A stretch of 64,000 bases of DNA from an uncultured Gammaproteobacteria bacterium (GCA_937924335.1 CALDWW010000044.1:1-64000), one strand, 5' to 3'. Shown: positions 17,629 through 27,715, counted from the stretch's first letter. The notes: a model not told the origin generated them from the sequence alone. Translations and numbers: made by a program.

Positions 17629-18753
17629 ATGTCTAACGTTTCCATGCGCCAGATGCTGGAGGCGGGGGTGCACTTTGGGCACCAGACCCGCTATTGGGAT
17701 CCCAAGATGGCTCCCTACATCTTCGGCGAGCGCAACAAGATCCACATTATCAATCTCGAGAGGACCCTGCCTCTGTACAACGAGGCGGCGGGATTCGTTC
17801 GCAAAGTCGTCGCGGACGGGGGACGAGTGCTGTTCGTCGGTACCAAGCGGGCAGCCCGCGACTGCATGCGAACGCAAGCCGACCGGTCCGGAATGCCCTA
17901 TGTGACCCATCGCTGGCTTGGCGGCATGCTTACGAACTTCAAGACGGTCAAGCAGTCGATAAAGCGGCTCAAGGACCTGGAAGCCCAGGCTGAAGACGGC
18001 AGTTTCGAACAGCTCAACAAGAAAGAGGTTCTCCAACTCCGAAGGGAGATGGAGAAACTGGAGCGCAGTCTTGGCGGTATCAAGAACATGGGCTCTCTTC
18101 CCGACGTCCTGTTCGTGGTCGATGTCGGCCACGAAAAGATTGCACTTGCCGAAGCCCGGAAGCTTGGTATCCCGGTGGTGGCAGTGGTCGATACCAACTG
18201 CTCGCCGGCTGGGGTGGACTATCTGATCCCGGGTAATGATGATGCCATGCGCGCCATCGAGCTGTACGTCAGCGGCATCGCAGATGCGGTGCTCGACGGT
18301 AAATCCAGCATTCCTGCAGTGCCTGAGGGTGGCGATGAGTTCGTCGAGCTCGACGCCAGCGGTCGCCCGGCGGCTGATGATGGCACCAAGCCGGCGCGCA
18401 AGAAGAAGGTTGCCAAAAAGAAGGCGACTACCAAGAAAAAGGCGACGATCAAGAAGTCTGGCGAGGATGCACCGGCTGCGGAGAAGGCGACAGCCGAGGT
18501 AGCCGATGCTCCTGCGGAAGCGGCTGCTGCCAAGAAGCCCGCCGCCAAAGTAGCGCCGAAGGCAAAGGACAAGGACAAGGACAAGCCGGAAGAGAAGGTG
18601 AAGTCCGAGGCCAAGAAAGCCTCCGGGAAGAAAGCCTCCGGGAAGAAAGCCGAGTCTGCCGCGCCGACTGAAGCCGAGCCGGTTGAAAAGGCTGCAGACG
18701 CCACCGTGGCCGCCGAGCCTGAAGAGGCGAAGCCCGCTTCGGACAAAGGCTAG
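17629..18753 (+). CDS. rpsB: 30S ribosomal protein S2 with long lysine/alanine-rich C-terminal tail
   Basis: 374 residues, whereas S2 is normally about 240. Residues 1 to about 240 are canonical ([22 protein letters not shown] near the start, then [11 protein letters not shown]). After about residue 250 comes a low-complexity tail of Lys, Ala, Glu, Pro and Ser with KKK and AKK motifs, like histone H1-type tails. It holds two short DNA repeats. The start at 17629 has GAGGT seven bases upstream; 17566 is an open-frame extension only. Such a tail could reach outward from the 30S and contact RNA, which is inference. Confidence 0.95.
   Translation: MSNVSMRQMLEAGVHFGHQTRYWDPKMAPYIFGERNKIHIINLERTLPLYNEAAGFVRKVVADGGRVLFVGTKRAARDCMRTQADRSGMPYVTHRWLGGMLTNFKTVKQSIKRLKDLEAQAEDGSFEQLNKKEVLQLRREMEKLERSLGGIKNMGSLPDVLFVVDVGHEKIALAEARKLGIPVVAVVDTNCSPAGVDYLIPGNDDAMRAIELYVSGIADAVLDGKSSIPAVPEGGDEFVELDASGRPAADDGTKPARKKKVAKKKATTKKKATIKKSGEDAPAAEKATAEVADAPAEAAAAKKPAAKVAPKAKDKDKDKPEEKVKSEAKKASGKKASGKKAESAAPTEAEPVEKAADATVAAEPEEAKPASDKG
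18565..18585 (+). repeat. AAGGAC triplicate in the rpsB tail
   Basis: Three tandem copies of the hexamer AAGGAC followed by AAG encode alternating Lys-Asp. This is a likely slippage site, so tail length may vary between strains. Confidence 0.85.
18613..18651 (+). repeat. 15-base tandem repeat in the rpsB tail
   Basis: Two perfect copies of AAGAAAGCCTCCGGG plus nine bases of a third encode [13 protein letters not shown]. The perfect identity, including third positions, points to recent duplication or slippage. Confidence 0.9.
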
Positions 18754-18765
18754 GGGCGCGGATGA

Positions 18766-18831
18766 GCCCGATAGCAACTCGGGCCAGCCTGATCATTCTA
18801 TGACGCAAGAGTCGGCCCCCGAGCGGGGCCG
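18766..18831 (+). terminator. Two hairpins in the rpsB-tsf spacer, possible attenuator
   Basis: GCCCGA/TCGGGC (18766-18784, seven-base loop) is followed by CGGCCCC/GGGGCCG (18813-18831, five-base loop). Neither has a direct T run, so they are not strong terminators. Partial termination or transcript stabilisation between rpsB and tsf is plausible. Confidence 0.4.
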
Positions 18832-18867
18832 CTCATCATTCGGATAAATTTTTGAGGTATTGACGCC

Positions 18868-19743
18868 ATGACCATTTCTGCAGCTCTTGTGAAGCAGCTA
18901 CGGGACCGTACCGGCGCAGGCATGATGGAGTGCAAGAAGGCACTCGTCGAAACAGACGGAGACCTAGAGGCCGCCGTCGAGCTCATGCGTAAGACGGGAC
19001 TGGCAAAAGCAGACAAGAAGGCCAGCCGGGTAGCGGCGGAGGGCTTGATCAAGATCAGCGTGTCGGACGAGGGCCGCAGCGCGGCGATCGCCGAGGTTAA
19101 CTGTGAGACAGATTTCGTCGCCGGCGGCGCTGATTTCAATGAGTTCGCGCAGTCGGTTGCCGACCTGGCCCTCGCGTGCTCGCCAGCCGGGCTGGACGAA
19201 TTACTGGCGCTTGATCTGGGCGGGCAGACCGTTGAGGAGACGCGCCGGGCCCTCATCGCCAGAATCGGCGAGAACATGAACGTACGGCGTTTCGAGCGGG
19301 TCGAGTCCGATGACCGAATCGGTGCCTATGTCCATGGCCAGCGGATCGGCGTGCTGGTATGCATGAACGGCGGCGACGAGGAGCTTGCCAAGGACGTGGC
19401 CATGCATGTCGCGGCCAGCAGACCGATGTGCGTGTCCGACAAGGACGTTCCGGCCGAGACGCTCGGCAAGGAGCGGGAGATCCTGTTGGAGCAGGCGCGT
19501 AACGAGGGCAAGCCGGAGGCCATTGTAGAAAAGATGGTGGAAGGACGACTGCGCAAATATCTCGCCGAAGTAACCCTGGTTGGTCAGCCCTTCGTCAAGG
19601 ATCCTGATGTCACGGTCGGAAAGCTGCTTGCCGGCAAAGGCGCCAGCGTGACGACATTCGTGCGCTACGAGGTCGGCGAGGGCATCGAGAAGAAATCCGA
19701 GAATTTCGCCGAGGAAGTCATGGCCCAGGTCCAGGGCGGCTGA
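18868..19743 (+). CDS. tsf: Elongation factor Ts
   Basis: 291 residues, normal length. It begins with the UBA-like domain ([20 protein letters not shown]) and carries [14 protein letters not shown] near residues 77-90, the core contact with EF-Tu. It exchanges GDP for GTP on EF-Tu in the cytoplasm. It lies 114 bases after rpsB, past two hairpins, and a clear terminator follows. Confidence 0.96.
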   Translation: MTISAALVKQLRDRTGAGMMECKKALVETDGDLEAAVELMRKTGLAKADKKASRVAAEGLIKISVSDEGRSAAIAEVNCETDFVAGGADFNEFAQSVADLALACSPAGLDELLALDLGGQTVEETRRALIARIGENMNVRRFERVESDDRIGAYVHGQRIGVLVCMNGGDEELAKDVAMHVAASRPMCVSDKDVPAETLGKEREILLEQARNEGKPEAIVEKMVEGRLRKYLAEVTLVGQPFVKDPDVTVGKLLAGKGASVTTFVRYEVGEGIEKKSENFAEEVMAQVQGG

Positions 19744-19782
19744 CGACTCCGGGAAACGTAATTTGCGGTAAACTTGTCTTAG

Positions 19783-19812
19783 GAGCCCCGCCTCTGTAGC
19801 GGGGTTCTTTTT
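19783..19812 (+). terminator. Rho-independent terminator after tsf
   Basis: GAGCCCCGC (19783-19791) pairs with GCGGGGTTC (19799-19807) around a seven-base loop and is followed by TTTTT. It closes the rpsB-tsf unit just before pyrH. Confidence 0.88.
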
Positions 19813-19836
19813 GAGTCAATCCAACGGGCAGGTGTA

Positions 19837-20580
19837 ATGAACAGGAAAGGCCGAATCCCCAAGCGCATTCTGCTGAAGCTCAGCGGAGAAGCTCTGCTCG
19901 GCGGTACCGACTATGGCGTTGACCCCGTTACGTTGACGAGGATCGCATCCGAGATTCGCGATGTGCGGGAGATGGGCGTGCAGGTCGCTGTCGTGATCGG
20001 CGGTGGCAATATCTTCCGCGGCGCTGGTCTCGCCGAGGCCGGCATCGACAGGGTGACCGGTGATCACATGGGCATGCTCGCGACCGTCATGAATTCGCTC
20101 GCGATGCAGGACTCGCTCGAAAAACTGGGAGTTCACGCGCGGGTGATGTCGGCGCTGACCATCAACGCGGTCTGTGAAGATTACATCCGACGCAGGGCAA
20201 TCCGTCATCTGGAGAAGAGTCGGGTCGTTTTATTGGCCGCCGGAACAGGTAATCCCTTCTTTACAACTGACACCGCGGCCAGTCTCCGCGCGATCGAAAT
20301 AGGGGCCGACTTGCTGCTCAAGGCAACCAAGGTCAGCGGCGTGTTTACGGCTGATCCGGTCAAGGATCCCGACGCCCGCCGTTATACCAGCCTATCCTAT
20401 GATCAGGTTCTGACCGACAAGCTGGCCGTCATGGATGCCACCGCGGTCGTTATGTGCCGCGAGAATGATCTGCCGCTGCGTGTATTCAACGTGCATGACA
20501 AGGGCGACTTGTTGCGCATAGTTAACGGCGAAGATATCGGTACGCTGGTGACGGCGGAGGCGGAGTGCCGGGAAGCGTGA
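19837..20580 (+). CDS. pyrH: UMP kinase
   Basis: 247 residues of the amino acid kinase family. The phosphate-binding loop is [13 protein letters not shown] near residue 10, followed by [11 protein letters not shown] and the UMP-site region [15 protein letters not shown]. It makes UDP from UMP and ATP and is allosterically set by GTP and UTP in related bacteria. The start is 24 bases after the tsf terminator. frr follows 20 bases later, the usual pair. Confidence 0.96.
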   Translation: MNRKGRIPKRILLKLSGEALLGGTDYGVDPVTLTRIASEIRDVREMGVQVAVVIGGGNIFRGAGLAEAGIDRVTGDHMGMLATVMNSLAMQDSLEKLGVHARVMSALTINAVCEDYIRRRAIRHLEKSRVVLLAAGTGNPFFTTDTAASLRAIEIGADLLLKATKVSGVFTADPVKDPDARRYTSLSYDQVLTDKLAVMDATAVVMCRENDLPLRVFNVHDKGDLLRIVNGEDIGTLVTAEAECREA

Positions 20581-20600
20581 ACAGGTAGAGGGAGCGGCAG

Positions 20601-21158
20601 ATGCTGAAAGAAATCATGAAAGACGCCAGTGAGCGCATGAACAAGAGCGTTGCGGCATTCCAGGGCGAGCTGAAGAAGATTCGGACCGGCCGTGCTCATA
20701 CCAGCCTGCTGGATCACGTCACCGTCGAATACTACGGTTCGGATGTTCCCTTGAACCAGGTGGCTAACGTGGGAGTCGAAGATGCCCGCACGCTGACGGT
20801 CGCGCCCTGGGAAAAGCAGATGGTCCCGGTCGTGGAGAAGGCCATCATGACCAGCGATCTCGGGCTCAGCCCGGCGACAGCGGGATCGGTAATTCGCGTG
20901 CCTTTGCCTCCTCTTACCGAGGAACGTCGCAAAGACCTGGTCAAGGTCGTCCGCCACGAAGCCGAGGGAGCGAGAGTAGCGATCCGCAATATCCGGCGAG
21001 ACGCCATCCATCACATAAAGGATCTCCTCAAGGACAAGGGGATCACTGAGGACGAAGAACACCGTTCGGAGGACGAAGTCCAGGGCCTGACTGACAAGCA
21101 CGTCGCGGAGGTAGACCAGATTCTGGCTGCCAAGGAAGACGAGCTCATGGAAGTCTGA
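20601..21158 (+). CDS. frr: Ribosome recycling factor
   Basis: 185 residues, the standard length, with [22 protein letters not shown] near residues 26-47 and the C-terminal helix bundle rich in charged residues. With EF-G it splits the post-termination ribosome. GAGGGAGCGG precedes the ATG. uppS begins 16 bases downstream. Confidence 0.96.
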   Translation: MLKEIMKDASERMNKSVAAFQGELKKIRTGRAHTSLLDHVTVEYYGSDVPLNQVANVGVEDARTLTVAPWEKQMVPVVEKAIMTSDLGLSPATAGSVIRVPLPPLTEERRKDLVKVVRHEAEGARVAIRNIRRDAIHHIKDLLKDKGITEDEEHRSEDEVQGLTDKHVAEVDQILAAKEDELMEV

Positions 21159-21174
21159 CGGGCGGCTCGAGACG

Positions 21175-21924
21175 ATGACAGTCCCGTCAGGGCCACCCTC
21201 CGCTCAATCGGTGCCCGAACACGTCGCCGTCATCATGGACGGCAATGGTCGTTGGGCGCGGTCGCGTGGCATGCCGCGAGCGGCCGGGCATCGCGCGGGA
21301 GTCAAATCGGCCCGGGCAATGGTCGAGGCCTGCGGTGAGCGCGGTATCCGGGTCTTGACCCTGTTCGCATTCAGCAGCGAGAACTGGAGTCGGCCCCGAT
21401 CCGAAGTCAGTGCCCTTATGAAGTTGATGCTGGAAGCCCTGGGCAGGGAAGTGAACGAGCTGGCGCGAAACGGAGTGCAGCTCAGATTCGTGGGGGCGAG
21501 GCAGCGGCTGTCTGCCGACATTCAGGAGCGGATGATAAGTGCCGAGAGGCAGACCTCGGACAACGACAAACTCATTCTCGTGATTGCTCTCGGCTACGGT
21601 GGGCGTTGGGACCTGGTCCAGGCAGCACAAGGCCTGGCGCGTGAGGTGCAGAACGGGATACTGGACCCCGAGGCTATCGACGAGGAGGCCATGAGCCGCT
21701 ATTTGAGTCTGTCGACGCTGCCTGACCCGGATCTCTTGATCCGTACCGGTGGCGAGTCCCGGATCAGCAATTTTCTGCTCTGGAACCTGGCCTATTCCGA
21801 GCTGTATTTCACCGATTGCCTGTGGCCGGACTTTGACGCCGCCGGGCTGGACGAGGCTCTTGCGTTCTTTGGCGGTCGCGATCGGCGTTTTGGACGGGTG
21901 GCCGACAAGGTGGGGAGCGCCTGA
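21175..21924 (+). CDS. uppS: Isoprenyl transferase (undecaprenyl diphosphate synthase)
   Basis: 249 residues of the cis-prenyltransferase family. AVIMDGNGRWARSRG holds the catalytic Asp (D22), FAFSSENWSRP and the late LIRTGGESRISNF motif bind the diphosphates. It makes undecaprenyl diphosphate, the lipid carrier for peptidoglycan and O-antigen. The frr-uppS-cdsA-dxr order is the Pseudomonas type; E. coli has dxr before uppS. Confidence 0.95.
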   Translation: MTVPSGPPSAQSVPEHVAVIMDGNGRWARSRGMPRAAGHRAGVKSARAMVEACGERGIRVLTLFAFSSENWSRPRSEVSALMKLMLEALGREVNELARNGVQLRFVGARQRLSADIQERMISAERQTSDNDKLILVIALGYGGRWDLVQAAQGLAREVQNGILDPEAIDEEAMSRYLSLSTLPDPDLLIRTGGESRISNFLLWNLAYSELYFTDCLWPDFDAAGLDEALAFFGGRDRRFGRVADKVGSA

Positions 21925-21925
21925 C

Positions 21926-22714
21926 TTGATCGTGCAGAGAGTCAAGACCGCGTTGATACTGGCAGCAGCACTGCTGCTTGTGCTTTTCGTGCTGCCAACG
22001 GTGTTCGCGGCAGTCGTGCTGGCCGTTCTCGTCGGCATCGGCGCCTGGGAATGGTCGGGGTTGATCACCGCCAGGTCGGCAAGCAGACGATGGGCATTTG
22101 TCGCTGCTGCCGTGTTGACGGGCATATTGTCGATCGAGCTGAGTCGCCGCGGGGGGCTGCCGTTCCTGCAATGGGCGGACGTGCTCCTGTGGATTGTCGC
22201 GCTTGTCTGGATGCTGCGGTTTCCGGTGCCTGTGCCGGCGAGCTTCGCCACCGCCGCTGGGCTGATCGCCCTGCCGATAGGCTGGTTGTTGCTGATAACG
22301 CTTCTGACCGGGTGGGGTCCCGAGTGGACGATCTTCCTGTTCGTTCTGGTCGCGGCCGCCGATGTGGGTGCGTTCTTCTGCGGCCGCAGCTTCGGTCGCA
22401 GAAAGCTGGCGCCAGCGGTGAGCCCCGGCAAGACATGGGAGGGCGTGGTCGGAGGTTTGGTTGCTGCCGTAGCCGTCGGTATTGCCGGAGCTTTCTGGTT
22501 TGGCGTCCCGCTGGTCCGGATGATGGTGACAGCCGCGGGCATAGCCGCATTCTCGGTGCTCGGCGATCTGACAGTCTCCATGCTGAAGCGCAACGTAGGC
22601 GTCAAGGACACCGGGTCGTTGTTCCCGGGTCATGGCGGCGTTCTGGACCGCATCGACAGCCTGCTGGCTGCGGTCCCACTGTATCTGCTCTCTCTCGGCT
22701 GGGTTGCCTCTTAG
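21926..22714 (+). CDS. cdsA: Phosphatidate cytidylyltransferase
   Basis: 262 residues from the TTG at 21926, one base after the uppS stop, with GGTGGGGAG about nine bases upstream; a GTG at 21932 is the alternative. There are seven or eight hydrophobic segments. The C-terminal signature reads SMLKRNVGVKDTGSLFPGHG then GVLDRIDSL, the CDP-alcohol synthase motif. It makes CDP-diacylglycerol for phospholipids in the inner membrane. Its TAG shares one base with the GTG of dxr. Confidence 0.94.
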   Translation: MIVQRVKTALILAAALLLVLFVLPTVFAAVVLAVLVGIGAWEWSGLITARSASRRWAFVAAAVLTGILSIELSRRGGLPFLQWADVLLWIVALVWMLRFPVPVPASFATAAGLIALPIGWLLLITLLTGWGPEWTIFLFVLVAAADVGAFFCGRSFGRRKLAPAVSPGKTWEGVVGGLVAAVAVGIAGAFWFGVPLVRMMVTAAGIAAFSVLGDLTVSMLKRNVGVKDTGSLFPGHGGVLDRIDSLLAAVPLYLLSLGWVAS

Positions 22715-23889
22715 TGAGAGCGCTTTCAATCCTCGGCTCCACCGGTAGTGTCGGACTGAGCACCCTTGACGTTGTCAGGCGCAACCCGGATGGATTCCGG
22801 GTCGAGGCGCTGACGGCGCGGCGGAGTGTGACGGATCTCGCGGACCAATGCGCTGAATTCCGACCAGCGCTGGCGGTCGTTGCTGATCCGGATTGCGCCG
22901 GGCAGTTGCGTGATGAGTTGGACAAGAGAGACCTGAGCATGGCAATTGCATCAGGCGTCGATGGGCTTACCAGAGCCGCCGCATTGCCGCAGGCGGACAC
23001 GGTGGTCGCAGCTATCGTGGGCTCGGCCGGACTACTGCCGACTCTCGCAGCCGCCGGGGCGGGTAAGAGGGTGCTGCTGGCCAACAAGGAGTCGGCGGTG
23101 ATGGCCGGCGGATTGCTGATGGAGTCCGTCGCCGGAAGTGGGGCGACCCTGATCCCCATTGACAGTGAGCACAACGCGATATTTCAGTGCCTGCCGTCTG
23201 CCGGAGCCGTGGCCGATGCCGGCGTGAAACGCATCCTCCTGACGGCCTCCGGCGGGCCGTTCCTCGACCTCGCCGCGGAGGATCTCGCCAACGTCACACC
23301 CGAGCAGGCCTGCGCTCATCCCAACTGGGACATGGGTCGGAAGATCTCCGTGGATTCGGCGACGATGATGAACAAGGGGCTTGAGATCATAGAAGCGTGC
23401 AGGCTCTTTGGCGTGGAGCCGGAGCGCGTGCAGGTCGTCGTTCATCCCCAGAGCATCATCCACTCCCTGGTGCAGTATCGGGACGGTTCCGTCCTCGCCC
23501 AGCTGGGCAATCCCGATATGCGTACGCCGATTGCACATGCCCTGGCCTGGCCTGATCGGATTGAATCCGGAGCGGAGCCTCTGGACCTGTTCGAGGTGGG
23601 GCGACTGGACTTCAGAGAGCCGGATCTTGAGCGTTTCCCATGCCTGAGACTGGCCATGGATGCCGCTGTCGCCGGGGGAAATCGTCCGATCTGGCTAAAC
23701 GCCGCCAACGAAATCGCGGTGCAGGCTTTTCTCGATGGCCAGATTCCGTTTTCGGCGATTGCGGCGCTGATCGCGTCCGTTCTGGCAGAATGTCGCGCAT
23801 CGAATCCCGCCACGCTGGTGGAGATAATCGGGGCGGATGAAGAAGCCCGGGGAAAATCCCGGGAGAAATTGGCGGATTTTGCTATCTAA
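22714..23889 (+). CDS. dxr: 1-deoxy-D-xylulose 5-phosphate reductoisomerase
   Basis: 391 residues from the GTG at 22714, where the product begins VRALSILGSTGSVGLSTLDV with the NADPH-binding loop GSTGSVG. The same frame is open far upstream inside cdsA, but that part is not family-like. Metal and substrate residues lie in IPIDSEHNAIFQCL, TASGGPF and SVDSATMMNKGLE. It makes 2-C-methyl-D-erythritol 4-phosphate, the committed step of the MEP pathway; ispD and ispF appear at 42484-43655. Confidence 0.95.
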   Translation: MRALSILGSTGSVGLSTLDVVRRNPDGFRVEALTARRSVTDLADQCAEFRPALAVVADPDCAGQLRDELDKRDLSMAIASGVDGLTRAAALPQADTVVAAIVGSAGLLPTLAAAGAGKRVLLANKESAVMAGGLLMESVAGSGATLIPIDSEHNAIFQCLPSAGAVADAGVKRILLTASGGPFLDLAAEDLANVTPEQACAHPNWDMGRKISVDSATMMNKGLEIIEACRLFGVEPERVQVVVHPQSIIHSLVQYRDGSVLAQLGNPDMRTPIAHALAWPDRIESGAEPLDLFEVGRLDFREPDLERFPCLRLAMDAAVAGGNRPIWLNAANEIAVQAFLDGQIPFSAIAALIASVLAECRASNPATLVEIIGADEEARGKSREKLADFAI

Positions 23890-23895
23890 GCAGTC

Positions 23896-25266
23896 ATGAC
23901 TGAAATTATCACCTCCATTTTGGCGTTCATTGTTGCCCTGGGATTACTGGTGGCGATCCACGAATACGGGCATTTTTACGTCGCCAGGCGTCTGGGGGTG
24001 AAAGTGCTGCGATTCTGTATCGGTTTCGGCAAGCCGATCTGGAGTCGCGTAGCCGGTCGCGATCCGGTCGAATACGCGGTTGCCGCGATACCCCTGGGTG
24101 GGTACGTCAAGCTCCTCGATGAGCGCGAGGGTCCAGTATCTGATGAGGACCTGCCGCGCGCCTTCACGCAGCAGACTCCAGTCAGGCGCATCGCCATTCT
24201 CGCCGCCGGCCCGGCGTTCAATTTCCTGTTCGCCATAGCTGCCTATTGGCTCATGTTCGTCACCGGCGTGGTTGCGACAAAGCCGTTGATCGGTGTCGTT
24301 GAGCGGGGATCCCTGGCTGACAGAGGCGGAGTGCGAACCGGAGACGAGATTGTCAGCGTTGACGGGCGCAAGACACCGACGCTCATGGATGCGCAGCTCG
24401 GCATCGTCGATACGCTGGTGTCAGACGGCAGGGTGCCGATGACGTTGAGTGGCGAAGACGGTAGCCTGCGCCGCGTTGAGCTGATCATAGAGTCCGAACG
24501 TAGCGAGTACACGGAAGATCTGGCTCAATTGTTGCCAAAGCTTGGCATTCAGCCATGGCGACCAATCCTGCCCCCGGTCCTCGAGAGTCTGTCTCCGGAC
24601 GGTACGGCAGCCAGTTCCGGGCTGTTGACCGGTGATCGCATTCTGGAAGCGGAAGGTGAGGCGATAGCCGATTGGTCAGGCTGGGTGGATTTCGTAAGAC
24701 AGCGGCCTGGGCAGACCATTGACATCGTCTTAGATCGGGGTGGCGACCGGATGGAAATGCCGCTCGAGATCGGCCGAGTCGAGACGGATGATGGCGTCAT
24801 CGGCCGCATTGGCGCCGGCGTGCATGTTCCTGAGGACCTCTATGAGCAGGTGTTGACCGAGCAGCACTATGGGCCTATCGAAGCCATCGGCCATGCGGGT
24901 AGAAAGACGTGGGAGATGTCAGCGGTCACATTACGTCTGATCTATCGGATGCTGACTGGTGATGTATCGCCCCGGAACCTGAGTGGGCCAATCAATATTG
25001 CGCAGGCAGCAGGATATACCGCCAGCGCCGGGTTAGCGGCCTTCCTGAATTTTCTCGCCATCGTCAGCGTCAGCCTGGGCATTCTCAATCTGCTGCCGAT
25101 CCCGATGCTCGATGGCGGTCAGATCGCCTATCAGGTGGCCGAGATGATTAAAGGCAGTCCGGTCTCCGAACGGACCCAGTTGATCGGCCAACAGGTCGGG
25201 ATCGTCTTGCTCTTGCTGTTGATGAGTTTTGCCTTTTACAACGATATCGTGCGGCTTTCAGGCTAG
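23896..25266 (+). CDS. rseP: Site-2 zinc metalloprotease RseP
   Basis: 456 residues. The zinc motif H22-E-Y-G-H26 lies in the first membrane helix, two PDZ domains fill about 115-300, and NLLPIPMLDGGQ near residue 395 gives the third zinc ligand. RseP cuts the membrane part of RseA after DegS, freeing sigma-E; rpoE and rseA are at 60283-61462 here. It also clears signal-peptide remnants in E. coli. It sits directly ahead of bamA, as in most gammaproteobacteria. Confidence 0.96.
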   Translation: MTEIITSILAFIVALGLLVAIHEYGHFYVARRLGVKVLRFCIGFGKPIWSRVAGRDPVEYAVAAIPLGGYVKLLDEREGPVSDEDLPRAFTQQTPVRRIAILAAGPAFNFLFAIAAYWLMFVTGVVATKPLIGVVERGSLADRGGVRTGDEIVSVDGRKTPTLMDAQLGIVDTLVSDGRVPMTLSGEDGSLRRVELIIESERSEYTEDLAQLLPKLGIQPWRPILPPVLESLSPDGTAASSGLLTGDRILEAEGEAIADWSGWVDFVRQRPGQTIDIVLDRGGDRMEMPLEIGRVETDDGVIGRIGAGVHVPEDLYEQVLTEQHYGPIEAIGHAGRKTWEMSAVTLRLIYRMLTGDVSPRNLSGPINIAQAAGYTASAGLAAFLNFLAIVSVSLGILNLLPIPMLDGGQIAYQVAEMIKGSPVSERTQLIGQQVGIVLLLLLMSFAFYNDIVRLSG

Positions 25267-25285
25267 AAGCGGGCGACGTCTACAC

Positions 25286-27682
25286 ATGACCAGACTTAGA
25301 ATCTTCAGCCTGATCCTGGCCTTGGCCGGGTTGCTGTCACCGGCATTCGCCGTTGCGCAATCCACGTTTGTCGTGCGTGACATGCGTGTTGAGGGCCTAC
25401 AGAGGATCTCCGAGGGCACGGTCTACAACTACCTGCCGATCGCCATAGGTGATTCTATAGACCAGACACGCATCGACGAGGCGATGCGGGCCGTCTACGG
25501 AACTGGCCTGTTTAACGATATCGAGTTCCGCCGTGACGGCGGCACGCTCGTGATCGCGGTACGGGAACGGCCGTCGATCAAGTCATTCACGATTTCCGGT
25601 AACAAAGACATCGAGACCGAGGACCTGGAGGAGTCACTGCGTGACGTAGGTCTCGCTACCGGCAAGACTTTCGACCGATCAGTGCTGGAGAATGTCAGGC
25701 AACTGCTGACCGAGCAGTACTACAGCGCCGGAAAGTACAGCGTCATCGTCGACACGGATGTACAGGAAGAGGAAGACAACACGGTCAGCATCGCTATCGA
25801 TATTACAGAAGGCGAGCGAGCGCGGATCCGGCAAATCAACATCGTTGGTAATACCACGTTCAGCGATGAAGAACTCCTTGACAGTTTCGCGCTGAAGACG
25901 CCGAACTGGCTGTCGTTCTATCGACAGGATGACCGTTATGCCCGCGAGAGTCTCCTCGGAGATCTGGAGTCACTAAGGTCCTTCTACATGGACCGCGGTT
26001 ACGCGGCGTTCGAGGTCACATCGACCCAGGTCGCTATCTCTCCCGACAAGCAGAGCATGTATATCACTGTCAACGTCGATGAGGGGGCGCCTTTCGTAAT
26101 CACCGACATCGAGTTGGCCGGTGATCTTGTTGTGTCCGAACAGCAATTGCGTGCCCTGATCCTTGCCAAGCCCGGCCAGACGTTCTCCAGACGGCTACTA
26201 ACGCAGACCGCTGATCTAATCAGCTATCGACTTGGCGAGGAGGGTTACGCCTTTGCCAGGGTAGAGCCGGTACCTGAGATGGATCTCGAGAACAATGAAG
26301 TCTCGGTGACCTTCTACGTCGATCCCGGCAAACGTGCTTACGTCAGACGCATCAGTTTCCTCGGCGTCGACGCGATCCAGGATCAGGTCCTGCGCAGAGA
26401 GATGCGGCAGCTGGAAGGTGCGTTCCTGTCGAATCGGGCGGTCGAGAGATCGGAACAGCGTGTGCGTAGGTTACCGTTCATCGAGGAAGTCTCGGTAGAC
26501 ACGATCCCTGTCAGTGGCAGTGACGATCTGGTCGACATCGACGTGAGCATTACGGAGGGCCAGCCCGGGTCGTTCGGCGGCGGTCTCGGATACTCGGGTG
26601 GTCAGGGTGTCATCCTGAACGGCAACTTTGTCCACACGAATTTCATGGGCACAGGTAACCGGATTGAGGCAGACATCAACACCAGTCAGTACATCACGGT
26701 GTACCGGGCGTTGTATACCAATCCCTACGTCACACCGGATGGTGTGTCCCGGACGATCTCTCTGAGTTATCGAGACGTGACCCAGTTCACTTCCGGGTCG
26801 TCGGATTTCGACACCCAGACCTGGACGTTCGGCATGGAGTGGGGGTATCCCATTTCAGAGTATTCCAGAATCCGCTTCGGCTTCGCGGTCCAGGATGCGG
26901 AATTGTCCGCCGGAAGCGGCAGTTCTCTGCAGCAGAAAGAGTGGGTAGGTCGAAACGGCAACCCGGAGATCGAGATCATCGATCTGGCCGGCGGCAATGT
27001 CGTCGTATTCACGAAGTCGGATTTCTACAGCTATGAGCTGCTCGCCGGGTGGGTCTACGATAGCAGGAACCGGGCCCTGTTCGCCGACCGTGGCGCCCGT
27101 CAGAGTCTCGGTCTGGCCGTCACTGGTCCCGGCAGCGAGGTTGAATACTACACAGTCCGTTACGAGTGGCAGAAGTATTGGCCGATCCGTGGACCATGGG
27201 GTGTCCGCTGGGGAGGCGAGGCGGCCTACGCACAAGAGCTTGGTTCGACGACATCGGCACCGCCATACAAGCGGTATTTCGGTGGCGGCCCCAACTCTGT
27301 GCGGGGTTTCAAGGAGGGCCGGCTCGGGCCGACGGATAGCCTCGGCAATCCTTATGGAGGCAACGCCATATTGGCGAGCCAGTTCGAGCTCTTGTTGCCG
27401 ACTCCGAAAAAATGGGAAGCCAAGACACGGGTCAGTTTGTTCTACGACGTCGGTAATGTATTCTCCACTGATAATACGCCGTTCTTCGAGGCAGACATGG
27501 AAGGCAACGTCGAGCGGGCGGATTACGATTTCAGTTTCGATGACCTGAGACAGTCGGTCGGGCTTGCAGCGGAGTGGCTCTCGCCCATGGGGATTTTCCG
27601 CTTCAGTTACGGCATACCTCTTAATGATGAAGAAGATGATGAGGTCGAGGAATTTCAGTTCTCGATTGGTTCGGCGTTCTGA
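25286..27682 (+). CDS. bamA: Outer membrane protein assembly factor BamA
   Basis: 798 residues from ATG 25286, with a signal peptide (MTRLRIFSLILALAGLLSPA, cut near AVAQ). Five POTRA domains span about 25-420 (FVVRDMRVEGLQRISEGTV is the first), then the 16-strand barrel with RGFKEGRLGP near 675, a conserved lid-loop motif (RGF). The last residue is Phe, as needed for BAM recognition. It inserts beta-barrel proteins into the outer membrane and is essential in Gram-negatives. The upstream extension to 25229 lies inside rseP. Confidence 0.96.
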   Translation: MTRLRIFSLILALAGLLSPAFAVAQSTFVVRDMRVEGLQRISEGTVYNYLPIAIGDSIDQTRIDEAMRAVYGTGLFNDIEFRRDGGTLVIAVRERPSIKSFTISGNKDIETEDLEESLRDVGLATGKTFDRSVLENVRQLLTEQYYSAGKYSVIVDTDVQEEEDNTVSIAIDITEGERARIRQINIVGNTTFSDEELLDSFALKTPNWLSFYRQDDRYARESLLGDLESLRSFYMDRGYAAFEVTSTQVAISPDKQSMYITVNVDEGAPFVITDIELAGDLVVSEQQLRALILAKPGQTFSRRLLTQTADLISYRLGEEGYAFARVEPVPEMDLENNEVSVTFYVDPGKRAYVRRISFLGVDAIQDQVLRREMRQLEGAFLSNRAVERSEQRVRRLPFIEEVSVDTIPVSGSDDLVDIDVSITEGQPGSFGGGLGYSGGQGVILNGNFVHTNFMGTGNRIEADINTSQYITVYRALYTNPYVTPDGVSRTISLSYRDVTQFTSGSSDFDTQTWTFGMEWGYPISEYSRIRFGFAVQDAELSAGSGSSLQQKEWVGRNGNPEIEIIDLAGGNVVVFTKSDFYSYELLAGWVYDSRNRALFADRGARQSLGLAVTGPGSEVEYYTVRYEWQKYWPIRGPWGVRWGGEAAYAQELGSTTSAPPYKRYFGGGPNSVRGFKEGRLGPTDSLGNPYGGNAILASQFELLLPTPKKWEAKTRVSLFYDVGNVFSTDNTPFFEADMEGNVERADYDFSFDDLRQSVGLAAEWLSPMGIFRFSYGIPLNDEEDDEVEEFQFSIGSAF

Positions 27683-27715
27683 CCGAAAACATACAAACAA
27701 AAGGACGGACAAGGC

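Noticed and set aside
17611..18777. 388-codon reverse frame opposite rpsB
   Set aside because: Low-complexity shadow of the basic S2 tail.
21187..22611. 474-codon reverse frame across uppS and cdsA
   Set aside because: Composition (Thr, Ser, Pro, Ala runs) is that of an antisense shadow, and both plus-strand genes are certain.
22051..22713. In-frame extension upstream of dxr, a possible overprinted gene in cdsA
   Set aside because: The product is not family-like and the GTG at 22714 matches the conserved Dxr start exactly.
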